Source: Hellea sp. (GTDB lineage: Bacteria > Pseudomonadota > Alphaproteobacteria > Caulobacterales > Maricaulaceae). Taken from it: a stretch of DNA of 57,511 nucleotides. A program made the translations under genes and the position numbers. The DNA is taken from positions 1 through 57,511 of the forward strand of contig JAHDGM010000014.1 in NCBI GenBank assembly GCA_020627655.1, given 5' to 3'. A model generated the notes under the pieces. That model was not told the origin of the DNA, did no database searches, and worked only from the letters and a program-made list of their open reading frames with translations. Shown here in pieces: positions 43,208-51,653 of this stretch (its first letter is position 1; the number at the start of each line of letters is the position of its first letter).

Positions 43208-43354
43208 ATGACTAAAACTTTTGATGAATTCATGATCCGGGTTGGGTTTGAGCCCGATCATATTTCCCGGACCCGATTTCGCCACGTATATTATATGGGT
43301 ATTTTATCCATGTTGATTGTTAGTGGATTATTCCTCGCTCTGATCGTATTATAA
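43208..43354 (+). CDS. Small single-pass membrane protein
   Basis: A 48-residue frame (MTKTFDEFMIRVGFEPDHIS onward) begins at an ATG with GGAG 6 nt upstream. It has a charged N-terminus and one C-terminal membrane helix (MGILSMLIVSGLFLALIVL), ending 1 bp before the stop of the converging tag gene. The clear ribosome site and tight fit support a real gene. Function unknown. Confidence 0.6.
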   Translation: MTKTFDEFMIRVGFEPDHISRTRFRHVYYMGILSMLIVSGLFLALIVL

Positions 43355-43942
43355 TTATCCTTTGTGAGGGCCATAGGCGTGGCACGATAATTCATGATCA
43401 TTAATCATGCCTACGGCCTGCATGAACGCATATAGAATGACAGGACCGACAAATTTAAAACCGCGCTTTTTTAAATCTTTTGACATGGCGATAGATTGAG
43501 GTGAATCTACAGGTACATCTTCTCGCTGAGCCCACCTATTAATGATGGGGTCGCCGCCAACGAAATCCCAGAGATATTCGCTAAAATTTATATTTTCCTC
43601 ATCGCGCATTTGAATGAATATCTGTGCGTTGTGAATAGCTGCATTGATCTTGAGCTTGGACCGGATAATGCCAGCATCGGCTAAAAGCCGTTCTCTGTCC
43701 TTATCTGTGTAATGAGCAATAATATCCGGGTCGAGGCCATGAAAGGCGCGGAGTATGTTCTCACGCTTACGCAGGATCGTGATCCAGGCGAGGCCGGCTT
43801 GCATCCCGTCCTGTATGAGTTTTGAAAATAAGGCTTTGTCATCCCGTATAGGGCGGCCCCATTCCGTATCGTGATAATTGCAATACAGCTCGTCAGCGGA
43901 TGGAACCCAGCCGCAGCGGGGAAGGTCAGGATTATGGCTCAT
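43355..43942 (-). CDS. tag: DNA-3-methyladenine glycosylase I
   Basis: A 195-residue base-excision enzyme removing 3-methyladenine. It opens RCGWVPSADELYCNYHDTEWGRP with the zinc-ligand Cys and His, then KLIQDGMQAGLAWITILRKRENILRAF with the catalytic Glu region, FVGPVILYAFMQAVGMINDHELSCHAY with the second Cys/His pair. Full length. It overlaps the GNAT gene by 4 bp (start 43942, GNAT stop 43939). Confidence 0.97.
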   Translation of the reverse strand: MSHNPDLPRCGWVPSADELYCNYHDTEWGRPIRDDKALFSKLIQDGMQAGLAWITILRKRENILRAFHGLDPDIIAHYTDKDRERLLADAGIIRSKLKINAAIHNAQIFIQMRDEENINFSEYLWDFVGGDPIINRWAQREDVPVDSPQSIAMSKDLKKRGFKFVGPVILYAFMQAVGMINDHELSCHAYGPHKG

Positions 43943-44394
43943 AAATGTTTTTCCATGGCAATGTCAGCCCTGGCATATCTGGGGTGAGGGCCCTCGTGAA
44001 TTACAATCCAACCGCAACGTTTATAAAGCCGGATAGCGGCGGCATTAATTGTATTACTGATTAAATATATCCGGCTCTTACCAAGCTTATCTTTGGCATA
44101 GTTTTCCACATGGTCCATCAAAGCTTTTCCGATGCCGCGGCCTTGGAATTTAGGACTGACAGCCATTTTAGTCAGCTCCCATTCGTTCTCTTCATCTTGT
44201 TTGAGAGCGCAAACCCCTGCAACCTGATCATCTATGATAACGGCAAATATTGAATTTCCGTTTTGGGCATAACTTTCGGGATGATCATACATATATTGAT
44301 CGGACGGCTCGACCACATGTAAATCTTTAATCCACTCTATGTTCAGTTCGGCAAAGGCGCGAAAATCGCGAGGGTCGTTACGCCGAATGTCCAT
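43939..44394 (-). CDS. GNAT-family N-acetyltransferase
   Basis: A 151-residue acetyltransferase. From the ATG at 44394 (MDIRRNDPRDFRAF) it shows ELTKMAVSPKFQGRGIGKALMDHV, the acetyl-CoA pyrophosphate motif, and RLYKRCGWIV near the C-terminus. It overlaps ygfZ by 17 bp upstream and tag by 4 bp downstream, so the three form one unit. Substrate unknown. Confidence 0.9.
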   Translation of the reverse strand: MDIRRNDPRDFRAFAELNIEWIKDLHVVEPSDQYMYDHPESYAQNGNSIFAVIIDDQVAGVCALKQDEENEWELTKMAVSPKFQGRGIGKALMDHVENYAKDKLGKSRIYLISNTINAAAIRLYKRCGWIVIHEGPHPRYARADIAMEKHL

Positions 44395-45163
44395 AGAGTA
44401 AGTCCAGAAGCTGAATTTCAGTGTCTCCGACCATAAGCGGTTTGGGATCATCTGCCAAGTTTGTTACGAGGCGACCCAGCCTCATCATGGCCATGCCATA
44501 ACCGTTTTGTTTGTGCATTATGTCGCCAACCATGCGTGCGTTTTGCGTGATTTCGCTTTTCGTCAAAGCACCTGTATATTTGAAGGCTCGCATTCGTTTT
44601 TTGACTTCGGTTTTTCGGTACATGCGGCTGACAACTTCCTGGCCTATGAAGCAGCCCTTTTTGAAATCGACACCGTTGATATAATCCATATTTACGTTCG
44701 CCGGAAAGACGGCTAAAGTCTCAAAGTCAAATTCACTATCCGGGATACCCAGTTCCAAACGGTGGACATTATAGGCTTGTCCGGTTTCTTCTGTTGAAAG
44801 GTCAGTGCCGTAAATGCGCTGCCCAAGGTCGGGATGTCTGGGATCCGTATAACCCCCAGAGCCTATACCGCCCCACGCTGCGTGAACGGACATATCTGTG
44901 GCTTCTATGGTAATCGGCGCGCGCAGTTTATACATAGCGAGGCGGCGAGTTAGCAAATCACCAAACTTTGCCGCCGTATCAACCAGCAGGTCATCCTTGT
45001 CTTTAATAACAAAAAAATCAGCGATGATTTTACCCTGCGGCGTAAGTAAAGCTGCAAAGGTGATAGGGCCTGAAAGGCTATTAGTGATCAGGCCAGAAAA
45101 CCAGTCCTGAACACCATTGCCACTAAGGCGAAGTACAGATCGATTAAGTTTAGCAATGGGCAT
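44378..45163 (-). CDS. ygfZ: YgfZ/GcvT-type folate-binding Fe-S maintenance protein
   Basis: A 261-residue tetrahydrofolate-dependent protein that helps keep certain Fe-S enzymes active. The start MPIAKLNRSVLRLSGNGVQDWFSG at 45163 is typical; an open frame upstream to 45229 is not needed. TPQGKIIADFFVIK and the signature KKGCFIGQEVVSRM with its reactive Cys are present. Cytoplasmic. Confidence 0.93.
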   Translation of the reverse strand: MPIAKLNRSVLRLSGNGVQDWFSGLITNSLSGPITFAALLTPQGKIIADFFVIKDKDDLLVDTAAKFGDLLTRRLAMYKLRAPITIEATDMSVHAAWGGIGSGGYTDPRHPDLGQRIYGTDLSTEETGQAYNVHRLELGIPDSEFDFETLAVFPANVNMDYINGVDFKKGCFIGQEVVSRMYRKTEVKKRMRAFKYTGALTKSEITQNARMVGDIMHKQNGYGMAMMRLGRLVTNLADDPKPLMVGDTEIQLLDLLYGHSA

Positions 45164-45282
45164 AGGGGTAATATAGGCTGCGCTTTGGGAAAAAGAAGGG
45201 GTTTTAGCGAACTGTATAAATATGAACAAAATATGAATAAAGTTTTCAGATTGGTCTCAGACTTGCTATGATAGACAGTACT

Positions 45283-47055
45283 ATGACCCTTATATCTCAT
45301 CGATTTTTTGCTTTTGTTCTGACCGCAACGGCGTCCAGTTTTGCACTTGCTCAGGCTGACACAAGCTATAGCGCTCAATCTCCGAATTTTAGTGCCTCTC
45401 AGTCTTTACCGGGGTTAACCCCGCAACAAATTGCGGCAGATGTAGAGGCGCGGTTTGACCCGCTCACGGGTCGAACTGAATATATTGCGCAAAACTTTGA
45501 CCCTTTTGAAAGTGATAACAGCATAGCTGGCTCGGCATTACTGCGATCTGCTTCTACAGGCATTTCCCGGGATGGGGCCAATATTGCCGGCGGCGCGTAT
45601 TTGGATGTTTCTGTCATGTACTCGTCCGCCTCTCGTGACCCTTATGATGCTAAAGGACTGGAACATGCCGTCTTTATGAATGGCGAGCCTGTTAATGTCA
45701 TGAGTTATGATGTGCAGACACTGGATTGTGCTCGCGACATAACCCGCATTACTTACGACTCAGGATATTATCGTGGCGACAATTACGGTTATGTTGGTGG
45801 TATCTATCGTCATTTTCCCCGCTATCGCGGGCATGACCATTATTACAGTTATCGGGATCGTATCCGTTATGGAAGCTGGCGGGGGCTGCGTCACAATTAT
45901 TATGGGTATAATGGATATTTTAATGACCGGTATTATGCAGATCGGCGCTCTCGTCACAGAGATCGTGATCGTCATTATGATCGAGACCGTCATGATGGCA
46001 ATGATGACCGCGTAGTGCGGGATGACCGCCGCGATGGGGATGTGAGGAGCGGGCCGGTTTTGAGAACGCCGACACCTCTAGGTGTTGTGACGTCCCGAAA
46101 TGTCATTCGGGCTGATATGCTGGGCGATACCCGGTTAAGTGTTACGCCGCCTAGCCGTGTGGATCCTTCTCTGCCTATTAAAAAAGGCCCTGTTATTCGC
46201 CGCATGGTCCCTATCAAAGATGTCGCCGGCCGGCCGGCGGCTACGCGCACGCCCAGCCGCGTGCCCATTACAAGATCGCGTGACGCGCGTGTGACATCGT
46301 CTCAATCATCGCCCATACGGTCTGCTCCTGTGCGCTCAGCCCCAGTGCGTAGAACTCGTTCCAGGTCACCTATCATTAGTCATGATCAGCAAAATGATCG
46401 ACGTCTGGAAGTCACGCCAAGTCGTAACACAGGGCCAACGTGCCGTCGCAATTCTGTGCGCTCTGCTCTCCGCGCGGAGCCGCGTCAACAATCGCGGCCG
46501 GTTGTCAATGCCCCCACGCGCAACATCACAACCCAAAACGTTACAAACCGGAGTGAACCCAGGCGGGCCGAACCGAGACGAACTGAAACCAGAAGGAAAG
46601 AGCCAAAGCGGCCTGATAAAACACGGGCATCCCGTAATAATAGCTCCGAGAGCAATCGCTCAAACAGGTCTCGATCTAATAATAATCGAAGCCGCGCAAT
46701 GACGGCCCGCAAATCACGATCCGTCAATCAGGCGTTTAAATCCAAAAAGTCCATTCGCCCGGCTATGAAATATTATCCAGCGGGACATACGGAAACCTAT
46801 GTTGATCAGCGCTGCGTTAAGGAAGAGCGTTTGAGTTTGCATATTCCGGCGGATCGCTTGCATGCAGCGCGTTTTGATGGGTTATCAATTGCAATATTGG
46901 ATTGGGAAGGCGGAGATATCCCGGTTTATATCCCGCCTAACTATATCGAAGGTTTTACGCGGGCTAATCCATATTTACAGCGTTCTTCTATAGGTGATGC
47001 CGGGCAACCTTATGATGGCAGTTATAATCGCGGCTATCCTCAAACTGGCCGCTAG
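45283..47055 (+). CDS. Large secreted Arg/Ser-rich protein of unknown function
   Basis: About 590 residues. A signal peptide (FAFVLTATASSFALAQA) is followed by a folded part (residues of about 30-150), a Tyr/Gly/Arg/His/Asp-rich segment with many RDRH and YYGYNGY-type units (about 160-250), a long basic region full of Arg-Ser, Arg-Thr and Pro pairs (about 320-490, e.g. SAPVRSAPVRRTRSRSP, RRAEPRRTETRRKEP), and a conserved-looking end (KYYPAGHTETYVDQRCVKEERLSLHIPADRL). Low complexity makes family assignment unsafe. The strong positive charge suggests binding to polyanions such as surface polysaccharide or extracellular DNA; this is inference. The ATG at 45268 is an alternative start. Confidence 0.75.
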   Translation: MTLISHRFFAFVLTATASSFALAQADTSYSAQSPNFSASQSLPGLTPQQIAADVEARFDPLTGRTEYIAQNFDPFESDNSIAGSALLRSASTGISRDGANIAGGAYLDVSVMYSSASRDPYDAKGLEHAVFMNGEPVNVMSYDVQTLDCARDITRITYDSGYYRGDNYGYVGGIYRHFPRYRGHDHYYSYRDRIRYGSWRGLRHNYYGYNGYFNDRYYADRRSRHRDRDRHYDRDRHDGNDDRVVRDDRRDGDVRSGPVLRTPTPLGVVTSRNVIRADMLGDTRLSVTPPSRVDPSLPIKKGPVIRRMVPIKDVAGRPAATRTPSRVPITRSRDARVTSSQSSPIRSAPVRSAPVRRTRSRSPIISHDQQNDRRLEVTPSRNTGPTCRRNSVRSALRAEPRQQSRPVVNAPTRNITTQNVTNRSEPRRAEPRRTETRRKEPKRPDKTRASRNNSSESNRSNRSRSNNNRSRAMTARKSRSVNQAFKSKKSIRPAMKYYPAGHTETYVDQRCVKEERLSLHIPADRLHAARFDGLSIAILDWEGGDIPVYIPPNYIEGFTRANPYLQRSSIGDAGQPYDGSYNRGYPQTGR

Positions 47056-47262
47056 AATTTGTCCTAATTTGAAACAGTTTAGGCGCTATTGTGTCCAAAC
47101 TGATCCATCAAGACGCTAAAGCCGTCCAAAAATCCCCTATTTTACGATATTTTTTCTGGCATGTCGCTTGCAAGGTATTGTGAGACTGAGACGAGAAGAC
47201 TCATTTAACTTTACGGATTAGAAGCTCCCACTTTAATCCGTGCATATTATATCCCAAGCCTA

Positions 47263-47288
47263 CCCTCACTTCGGTGAGGGTTTTTTTG
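47263..47288 (+). terminator. Intrinsic terminator, 207 bp after the Arg-rich gene
   Basis: CCCTCAC, loop TTCG, GTGAGGG, then eight T. The intervening 47056-47262 holds no gene but a further stem (CGGATT at 47214-47219 with AATCCG at 47235-47240), so the region could be a long 3' leader or a small RNA ending here. Confidence 0.85.
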
Positions 47289-47297
47289 TGGGGAAAG

Positions 47298-47690
47298 TTA
47301 GTTCAGGCCGCGAGGTTCGTGGGGGCTATCCAGAAGGAATGTTGGTATTTCGACGGCGAAGCGGTCCCCCTCGGGTGTCTCAAGATAATAGTTCCCAAGC
47401 ATCATGCCGGAAGGCGCGCTGAGCGGCGCACCAGATGTATAACGAAAAACTTCGCCCGGTCTTAGAACTGGCTGTTCACCAACGACGCCGGAGCCTCGTA
47501 CTTCTTGTACCTGACCACGACTGTCTGCGATTTTCCAAAAACGCTCTACCACTTGAAGGTCTGTCGCAGTCTGGTTCTCGATTTCAACTGTATATGCCCA
47601 AACGAAACAATCATCCGCTGGTGAAGATTGGTCGGCCAGAAAATCTGGTTCTACCCGTACCACGACATCTTTTGTTTTTTGTTCGTACAC
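47298..47690 (-). CDS. apaG: ApaG-type protein
   Basis: A 130-residue ApaG/F-box-associated fold protein. From a GTG at 47690 (VYEQKTKDVVVRVEPDFLADQSSP) the immunoglobulin-like domain shows FVWAYTVEIENQTATDLQVVERFWKIADSRG, GSGVVGEQPVLRPGEVFRYTSGAPLSAPSGMMLGNY and AVEIPTFLLDSP, all typical. In other bacteria it affects Co2+ resistance and Mg2+ efflux; mechanism unknown. The frame remains open upstream to 47738 but that part does not match the family. Confidence 0.93.
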   Translation of the reverse strand: MYEQKTKDVVVRVEPDFLADQSSPADDCFVWAYTVEIENQTATDLQVVERFWKIADSRGQVQEVRGSGVVGEQPVLRPGEVFRYTSGAPLSAPSGMMLGNYYLETPEGDRFAVEIPTFLLDSPHEPRGLN

Positions 47691-47837
47691 AGCCCGTTTC
47701 CCTCTACAACATCTGCCCCGCGATGATAGGGTGAACATCTATGAAAGATGACGGGTACGCAACCCCGTTATCCAGTGAATAAAACAAAAATACAGTTCAT
47801 TCTTGCCACAGGCGAAGGGAGTGTTAGGAAAACGGCT

Positions 47838-48851
47838 ATGAAACAGGGGATTCTTCCACAACAAGCGATTAGCAAGCTGATCGAATCGGGATCAGTAATG
47901 GCCGATAATGGCTTTGATGATGGCCAGATACAACCTGCCAGTCTGGATCTCAGGCTTGGTCAAAAAGCTTATCGCCTGCGCGCTAGTTTTTTACCGGGTG
48001 AAAATCGAACAATAGCGGAATGTCTCGATGATGTGCGAATGCATGAGATAGACATTTCTGCAGGCGCAGTTCTTGAAACGGGATGTGTGTATCTTGTGCC
48101 GCTTCAGGAAGCTTTAAATTTGCCGCATGATCTGTCGGCCGCCGCTAACCCTAAAAGTTCCACAGGTCGTCTCGATGTCTTTACGCGGGTCATTTGTGAC
48201 GGGGCTACGGCGTTCGAAGCCATTCCCAGCGGTTATGAAGGTCCGCTTTACGTGGAAATTGCGCCGCGTACTTTTTCCATATTGGTAAAGCCAGGCGACA
48301 GGCTGGTGCAGATACGATTTAGATCAGGGGAGCATAAAGCTCTTGGAACGCAAACAGTCAGTATCGATCTTCAAGGGTCCGGAACTGATGCCATTATCGG
48401 GTATAGAGCAAGGCGTCATAGCGGCGTTGTGACTTTATCAAATGTTGGCGGCCATACCGCGAAGGATTATTGGGAACCGCTGAGAGCGCCAGAAGGCCTT
48501 TTGATTCTGGACCCAGGAGAGTTCTATATCCTGGCATCAAAAGAGGCGGTTGAAATCCCCATGGATCAAGCGGCTGAAATGGCGCCTATTGCGACTGAAA
48601 TCGGTGAGTTCCGAGCCCATTATGCAGGCTTTTTTGATCCCGGATTTGGCGTCGGAGCCGCTGGCGGGGCAGGCTCAAGGGCCGTGCTTGAGGTTCGAGG
48701 GCGTGATGTCCCGTTTCTACTGCGCCACGGACAGCCTGTTGCGAAACTTGTTTTCGAGCCCATGCAATCTAACCCGGAAACCCTCTATGGGCAAAATGGC
48801 TCTCACTATCAGGCACAAGGCCTGCGGCTTTCAAAACATTTTAAAGACTGA
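47838..48851 (+). CDS. dcd: Two-domain dCTP deaminase
   Basis: A 337-residue alphaproteobacterial 2'-deoxycytidine 5'-triphosphate deaminase, roughly twice the length of the E. coli enzyme. From the ATG at 47838 it opens MKQGILPQQAISKLIESG, then QPASLDLRLGQKAYRLR and AAANPKSSTGRLDVFTRVICD, the deaminase/dUTPase nucleotide motif, and IAPRTFSILVKPGDRLVQIRF. The second half repeats the fold (LILDPGEFYILASKEAVEIP, FDPGFGVGAAGGAGSRAVLEV). It makes dUTP for thymidylate synthesis. It ends 0 bp before the converging radical SAM gene. Confidence 0.93.
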   Translation: MKQGILPQQAISKLIESGSVMADNGFDDGQIQPASLDLRLGQKAYRLRASFLPGENRTIAECLDDVRMHEIDISAGAVLETGCVYLVPLQEALNLPHDLSAAANPKSSTGRLDVFTRVICDGATAFEAIPSGYEGPLYVEIAPRTFSILVKPGDRLVQIRFRSGEHKALGTQTVSIDLQGSGTDAIIGYRARRHSGVVTLSNVGGHTAKDYWEPLRAPEGLLILDPGEFYILASKEAVEIPMDQAAEMAPIATEIGEFRAHYAGFFDPGFGVGAAGGAGSRAVLEVRGRDVPFLLRHGQPVAKLVFEPMQSNPETLYGQNGSHYQAQGLRLSKHFKD

Positions 48852-49793
48852 TTAGGCCGAACAACTCGCGCCGCCGAGGACACAAAATTTAGCGCAGTGA
48901 GGATGGTTGAGCTGTACGGGCGTCAAGCTTTGCGTAAGTGTAGATCCCATTTCAAACTGATCGTCATCCCATAGCAGGGTGCAGGATAAAACGGCCGGGC
49001 TTTCAGCGCCCTTTCTTTTGACGACCATGCGGCTATTAGCGCACATCATGCTTTCGGGATGAATGCCCAATATATCCCAGCACTCAGTGGTGATTTCGGG
49101 AACATCAATCTTTTCATCCATTTCGGGAAATAACATGACAGCTGCGGCGTTATTGGCATCTATATCCCAGCCCTGACGCTCAATTAGTTTTGCATAACCG
49201 GTTCTGGCCTCAGCTTCACTTTCACTAAACATGGCCCGTCCGGCAATATGCATGTTGAGACCGCATTGAGACAGCCAATCCAAACCCTTAAGAGCTATGT
49301 CAAAGCTACCAGAACCCCGTTCAGCATCATGGCCCTTGGCCGAGAAGTGGTCGAGACTTACCCGAAAGGTCATCTTATCGGGAAAGCGCTCTTCTAATTC
49401 CAAAATCGCTTTTTGCACGCGAGGGCGCATCATGGGCTTCATGGCGTTGGTAAGTACCAAAAGGCTATGGCCCCGATCTAAAATCATTTGGCATAATTTA
49501 GGAAAATATGGGTTCATACAAGGCTCGCCGCCGGTCATACCGATTTCGACCTTGCCGATTTTCATGGCATCAATCTCGTCAAGATAGGGCAAGACATCGT
49601 CAGGCGTTAAATATACAAAATGATCGGCTGTGGGCGAACTTTTAATATAACAATTAGCACATTCAATATTACACAGGCTGCCTGTGTTCAGCCATAAAGT
49701 TTTGAGGTGATCCCATGTGACAGAGGCGCGCTTGTCGCCTTTGGCAGTAATCAAAGGATCTGTAAATTTTGATGGATCAATAAGAGCATTCAT
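48852..49793 (-). CDS. Radical SAM protein, SPASM-like Cys tail
   Basis: A 313-residue radical SAM enzyme. The [4Fe-4S] motif is CNIECANCY (residues of about 41-49), followed by MTGGEPCMNP, LLVLTNAMKPMM and FRVSLDHFSAKGHD. The C-terminal part has further Cys residues (MMCANSRM, LSCTLLWDD, CAKFCVLGGASCSA) that may bind an additional cluster. The substrate is unknown; no peptide precursor or partner gene is adjacent. No obvious ribosome site precedes the ATG. Confidence 0.9.
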   Translation of the reverse strand: MNALIDPSKFTDPLITAKGDKRASVTWDHLKTLWLNTGSLCNIECANCYIKSSPTADHFVYLTPDDVLPYLDEIDAMKIGKVEIGMTGGEPCMNPYFPKLCQMILDRGHSLLVLTNAMKPMMRPRVQKAILELEERFPDKMTFRVSLDHFSAKGHDAERGSGSFDIALKGLDWLSQCGLNMHIAGRAMFSESEAEARTGYAKLIERQGWDIDANNAAAVMLFPEMDEKIDVPEITTECWDILGIHPESMMCANSRMVVKRKGAESPAVLSCTLLWDDDQFEMGSTLTQSLTPVQLNHPHCAKFCVLGGASCSA

Positions 49794-50109
49794 AAAGGTT
49801 GTTTATCTCAATCACGCCCAAACCCAAGACACTTTTTTGTTATTCATAGGTCACTGGTACAATGAAAATAATCTATAATTTTGCCCAATAGGGCTGAATT
49901 TTCTGAGTGTATCCATGTGAAACGTTCGTGAAACGCTGCGTGAAACCATATTTTCACGCGCTAATATTGGGGGTTTCGTTAGATGAACCGAATATTAAGT
50001 TCGCATTCAGTCCAAATTCAATTCGCGTCTCTTATAAAGCCAATATGCGAACAGATAATTTGCTCGCCGAGACTATTTATAACGTGACCTAACAGAGAAA
50101 GGGCACACT
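49794..50109. other. Regulatory stretch between radical SAM and glycine-zipper genes
   Basis: A 316-bp region without a supported gene. A short plus-strand frame (49907-50092) lacks a ribosome site and any recognisable feature. The notable content is a cluster of GTGAAAC repeats at 49917-49957, listed separately, placed about 150-190 bp upstream of the glycine-zipper gene. Confidence 0.6.
49917..49957. repeat. Phased GTGAAAC repeats
   Basis: GTGAAAC occurs at 49917, 49928 and 49940 (11- and 12-bp steps, about one helical turn), and an inverted TTTCAC follows at 49952, forming GTGAAA...TTTCAC with the third copy. The phasing is what a multimeric activator site would show. Confidence 0.45.
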
Positions 50110-50601
50110 ATGAAAAAATTAAGTATCACAAAAACGGTCGGCGCGGCTATATTGACCGCAACGTTTAGTTTTTCCGCCAGCTCGGCTTACGCCCAAAGTA
50201 CGGATGAAATTCTCGGAACAGTTCTTGGCGGCGCAGCAGGCGCTCTGATTGGCGGCGAGCTTGATAATAGAGGCTCCAGAACAGAAGGCCGCGTCATTGG
50301 CGGTCTTGTAGGTGCCGGGCTTGGTTATGTTATTGCGGATGAGCTTTCCGGCAATGATCGGGATCGTTATTTACGCCGCCGTTATGAAGGCCGTGCTGGT
50401 GAATATTACAATTATGACGGACGTGCCTATCGCCGTTACCGTGATGCAAATTACGGTTATGTATCGCTGCCGATCTTAGGGAATGATCCTTATTACTATT
50501 TCAATGGCCGTAAAAAGTCTCATCCTGTGTTCGCTCAGCACCCAGGGCGCGGCAAAGGTAAGGGCCTTAGAAAACGCCATAAGAGATTTAACAGATATTA
50601 G
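50110..50601 (+). CDS. Exported glycine-zipper protein
   Basis: A 163-residue protein with a signal peptide ending ASSAYAQ, then a glycine-zipper segment (residues of about 35-75, ILGTVLGGAAGALIGGELDN and GRVIGGLVGAGLGYVIADEL) of the 2TM/Rick_17kDa type that inserts in membranes, followed by a Tyr/Arg-rich tail (RRRYEGRAGEYYNYDGRAYR) and a basic end. An outer-membrane stabilising role is typical of the group. GAAAGG precedes the ATG. Confidence 0.82.
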   Translation: MKKLSITKTVGAAILTATFSFSASSAYAQSTDEILGTVLGGAAGALIGGELDNRGSRTEGRVIGGLVGAGLGYVIADELSGNDRDRYLRRRYEGRAGEYYNYDGRAYRRYRDANYGYVSLPILGNDPYYYFNGRKKSHPVFAQHPGRGKGKGLRKRHKRFNRY

Positions 50602-50612
50602 ATCCCAAAATC

Positions 50613-50637
50613 ACACCCGGCTTTGACCGGGTGTTTT
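50613..50637 (+). terminator. Intrinsic terminator after the glycine-zipper gene
   Basis: ACACCCGG, loop CTTTGA, CCGGGTGT, then TTTG. Confidence 0.75.
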
Positions 50638-50678
50638 GTATGAGGCGGATCAGATGTCTCGTTCAAATTCAAATGGGT

Positions 50679-51551
50679 TTAAGAGCTTAAATAATTTATG
50701 AACTCGCGAGTCGCTAGATTAAGATCAGCATTTTTAGCCCAAACCAAATAAACTCCGAGGTCACGATCGGACCATTCTGGTAAAACTTGTTCCAGCCGAC
50801 CTTCTTCCAAATCCCGCTTCACTTCGTAAAAGGGCAATGTTGAAACGCCTAAACCTGCTAGGGTGAGTCCTCGGACCGATTGAACAGAATCGGCCAGTGC
50901 AACAGTTTTACCCCAAATGACTTTTGGTTTCTGATTACCTTGTCTTAGTTCGAATCCGCTGCGCACGGCCGAAAAACTTATAAAGTCCCAGCTTTGCAGA
51001 TCTTCAGGTTTTTTCGGCTCTGGTTTTTGGGCCAAGTATGATGGAGATGCAATGACAACTCGTTTGTCCTCTGCGATCTTTTTCATTTTAAGGTCGGAAT
51101 CAATCATTCTTCCCATGCGGATGGCCACATCATTACCTTCGCGTAGAAGATTGGTTCGAATGTCGGAGGAAATCAGGTTTAAACGAATGCCCGTATGATT
51201 TTTGGCAAAGTCCGTGATTTTGGAAAATATAGGATTGGATACTAATGTGTCAGGTATGGCCACACGTAAATCCGTTAATTGTTCTTTCGCATCAGACCCG
51301 AAGATCGCTAGCGCTTTCCGTGCGGTTTCGACCATTTTCCGGGACTCTGTATAAAACCGTTCGCCATCACGGGTGAGGGAAACGACGCGGGTTGAACGAT
51401 AAAAAAGCGGCGCGCCAATTTGTTCTTCGAGTTTTTTGACATGCAGGCTTACCTGCGATGGTGAAATAAACAGCTTCTTTGCAGCTGCGCGAAAAGACTT
51501 CTGCTCAACGATCGTTACAAATATCGCTATAGATTTCAGTTGGTCGATCAT
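50679..51551 (-). CDS. LysR-family transcriptional regulator
   Basis: A 290-residue regulator. The N-terminal HTH reads MIDQLKSIAIFVTIVEQKSFRAAAKKLFISPSQVSLHVKKLEEQIGAPLFYRSTRVVSLTRDG, the standard LysR pattern; residues of about 90-290 form the ligand-binding domain (LTLAGLGVSTLPFYEVKRDLEEGRLEQVLP). It diverges from the SnoaL-like gene, 102 bp apart, so it probably controls the SnoaL/MoaF/DoxX set. Inducer unknown. Confidence 0.93.
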   Translation of the reverse strand: MIDQLKSIAIFVTIVEQKSFRAAAKKLFISPSQVSLHVKKLEEQIGAPLFYRSTRVVSLTRDGERFYTESRKMVETARKALAIFGSDAKEQLTDLRVAIPDTLVSNPIFSKITDFAKNHTGIRLNLISSDIRTNLLREGNDVAIRMGRMIDSDLKMKKIAEDKRVVIASPSYLAQKPEPKKPEDLQSWDFISFSAVRSGFELRQGNQKPKVIWGKTVALADSVQSVRGLTLAGLGVSTLPFYEVKRDLEEGRLEQVLPEWSDRDLGVYLVWAKNADLNLATREFINYLSS

Positions 51552-51653
51552 GGGATTTTATTGTTTAAAGTATAGAACAGTGTTGTTGAATATTTTGTAT
51601 ATACGGATTGATGCGGAATTTCTAGTCTCCAAACAAATGAAAGGGACCCAGAG

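Noticed and set aside
46382-46727. Frames on both strands inside the Arg-rich gene
   Set aside because: Produced by the repetitive Arg/Ser codons; the main frame has the signal peptide and continuous sequence.
49907-50092. 61-codon plus-strand frame upstream of the glycine-zipper gene
   Set aside because: No ribosome site, no recognisable composition, and it crosses the GTGAAAC repeat cluster.
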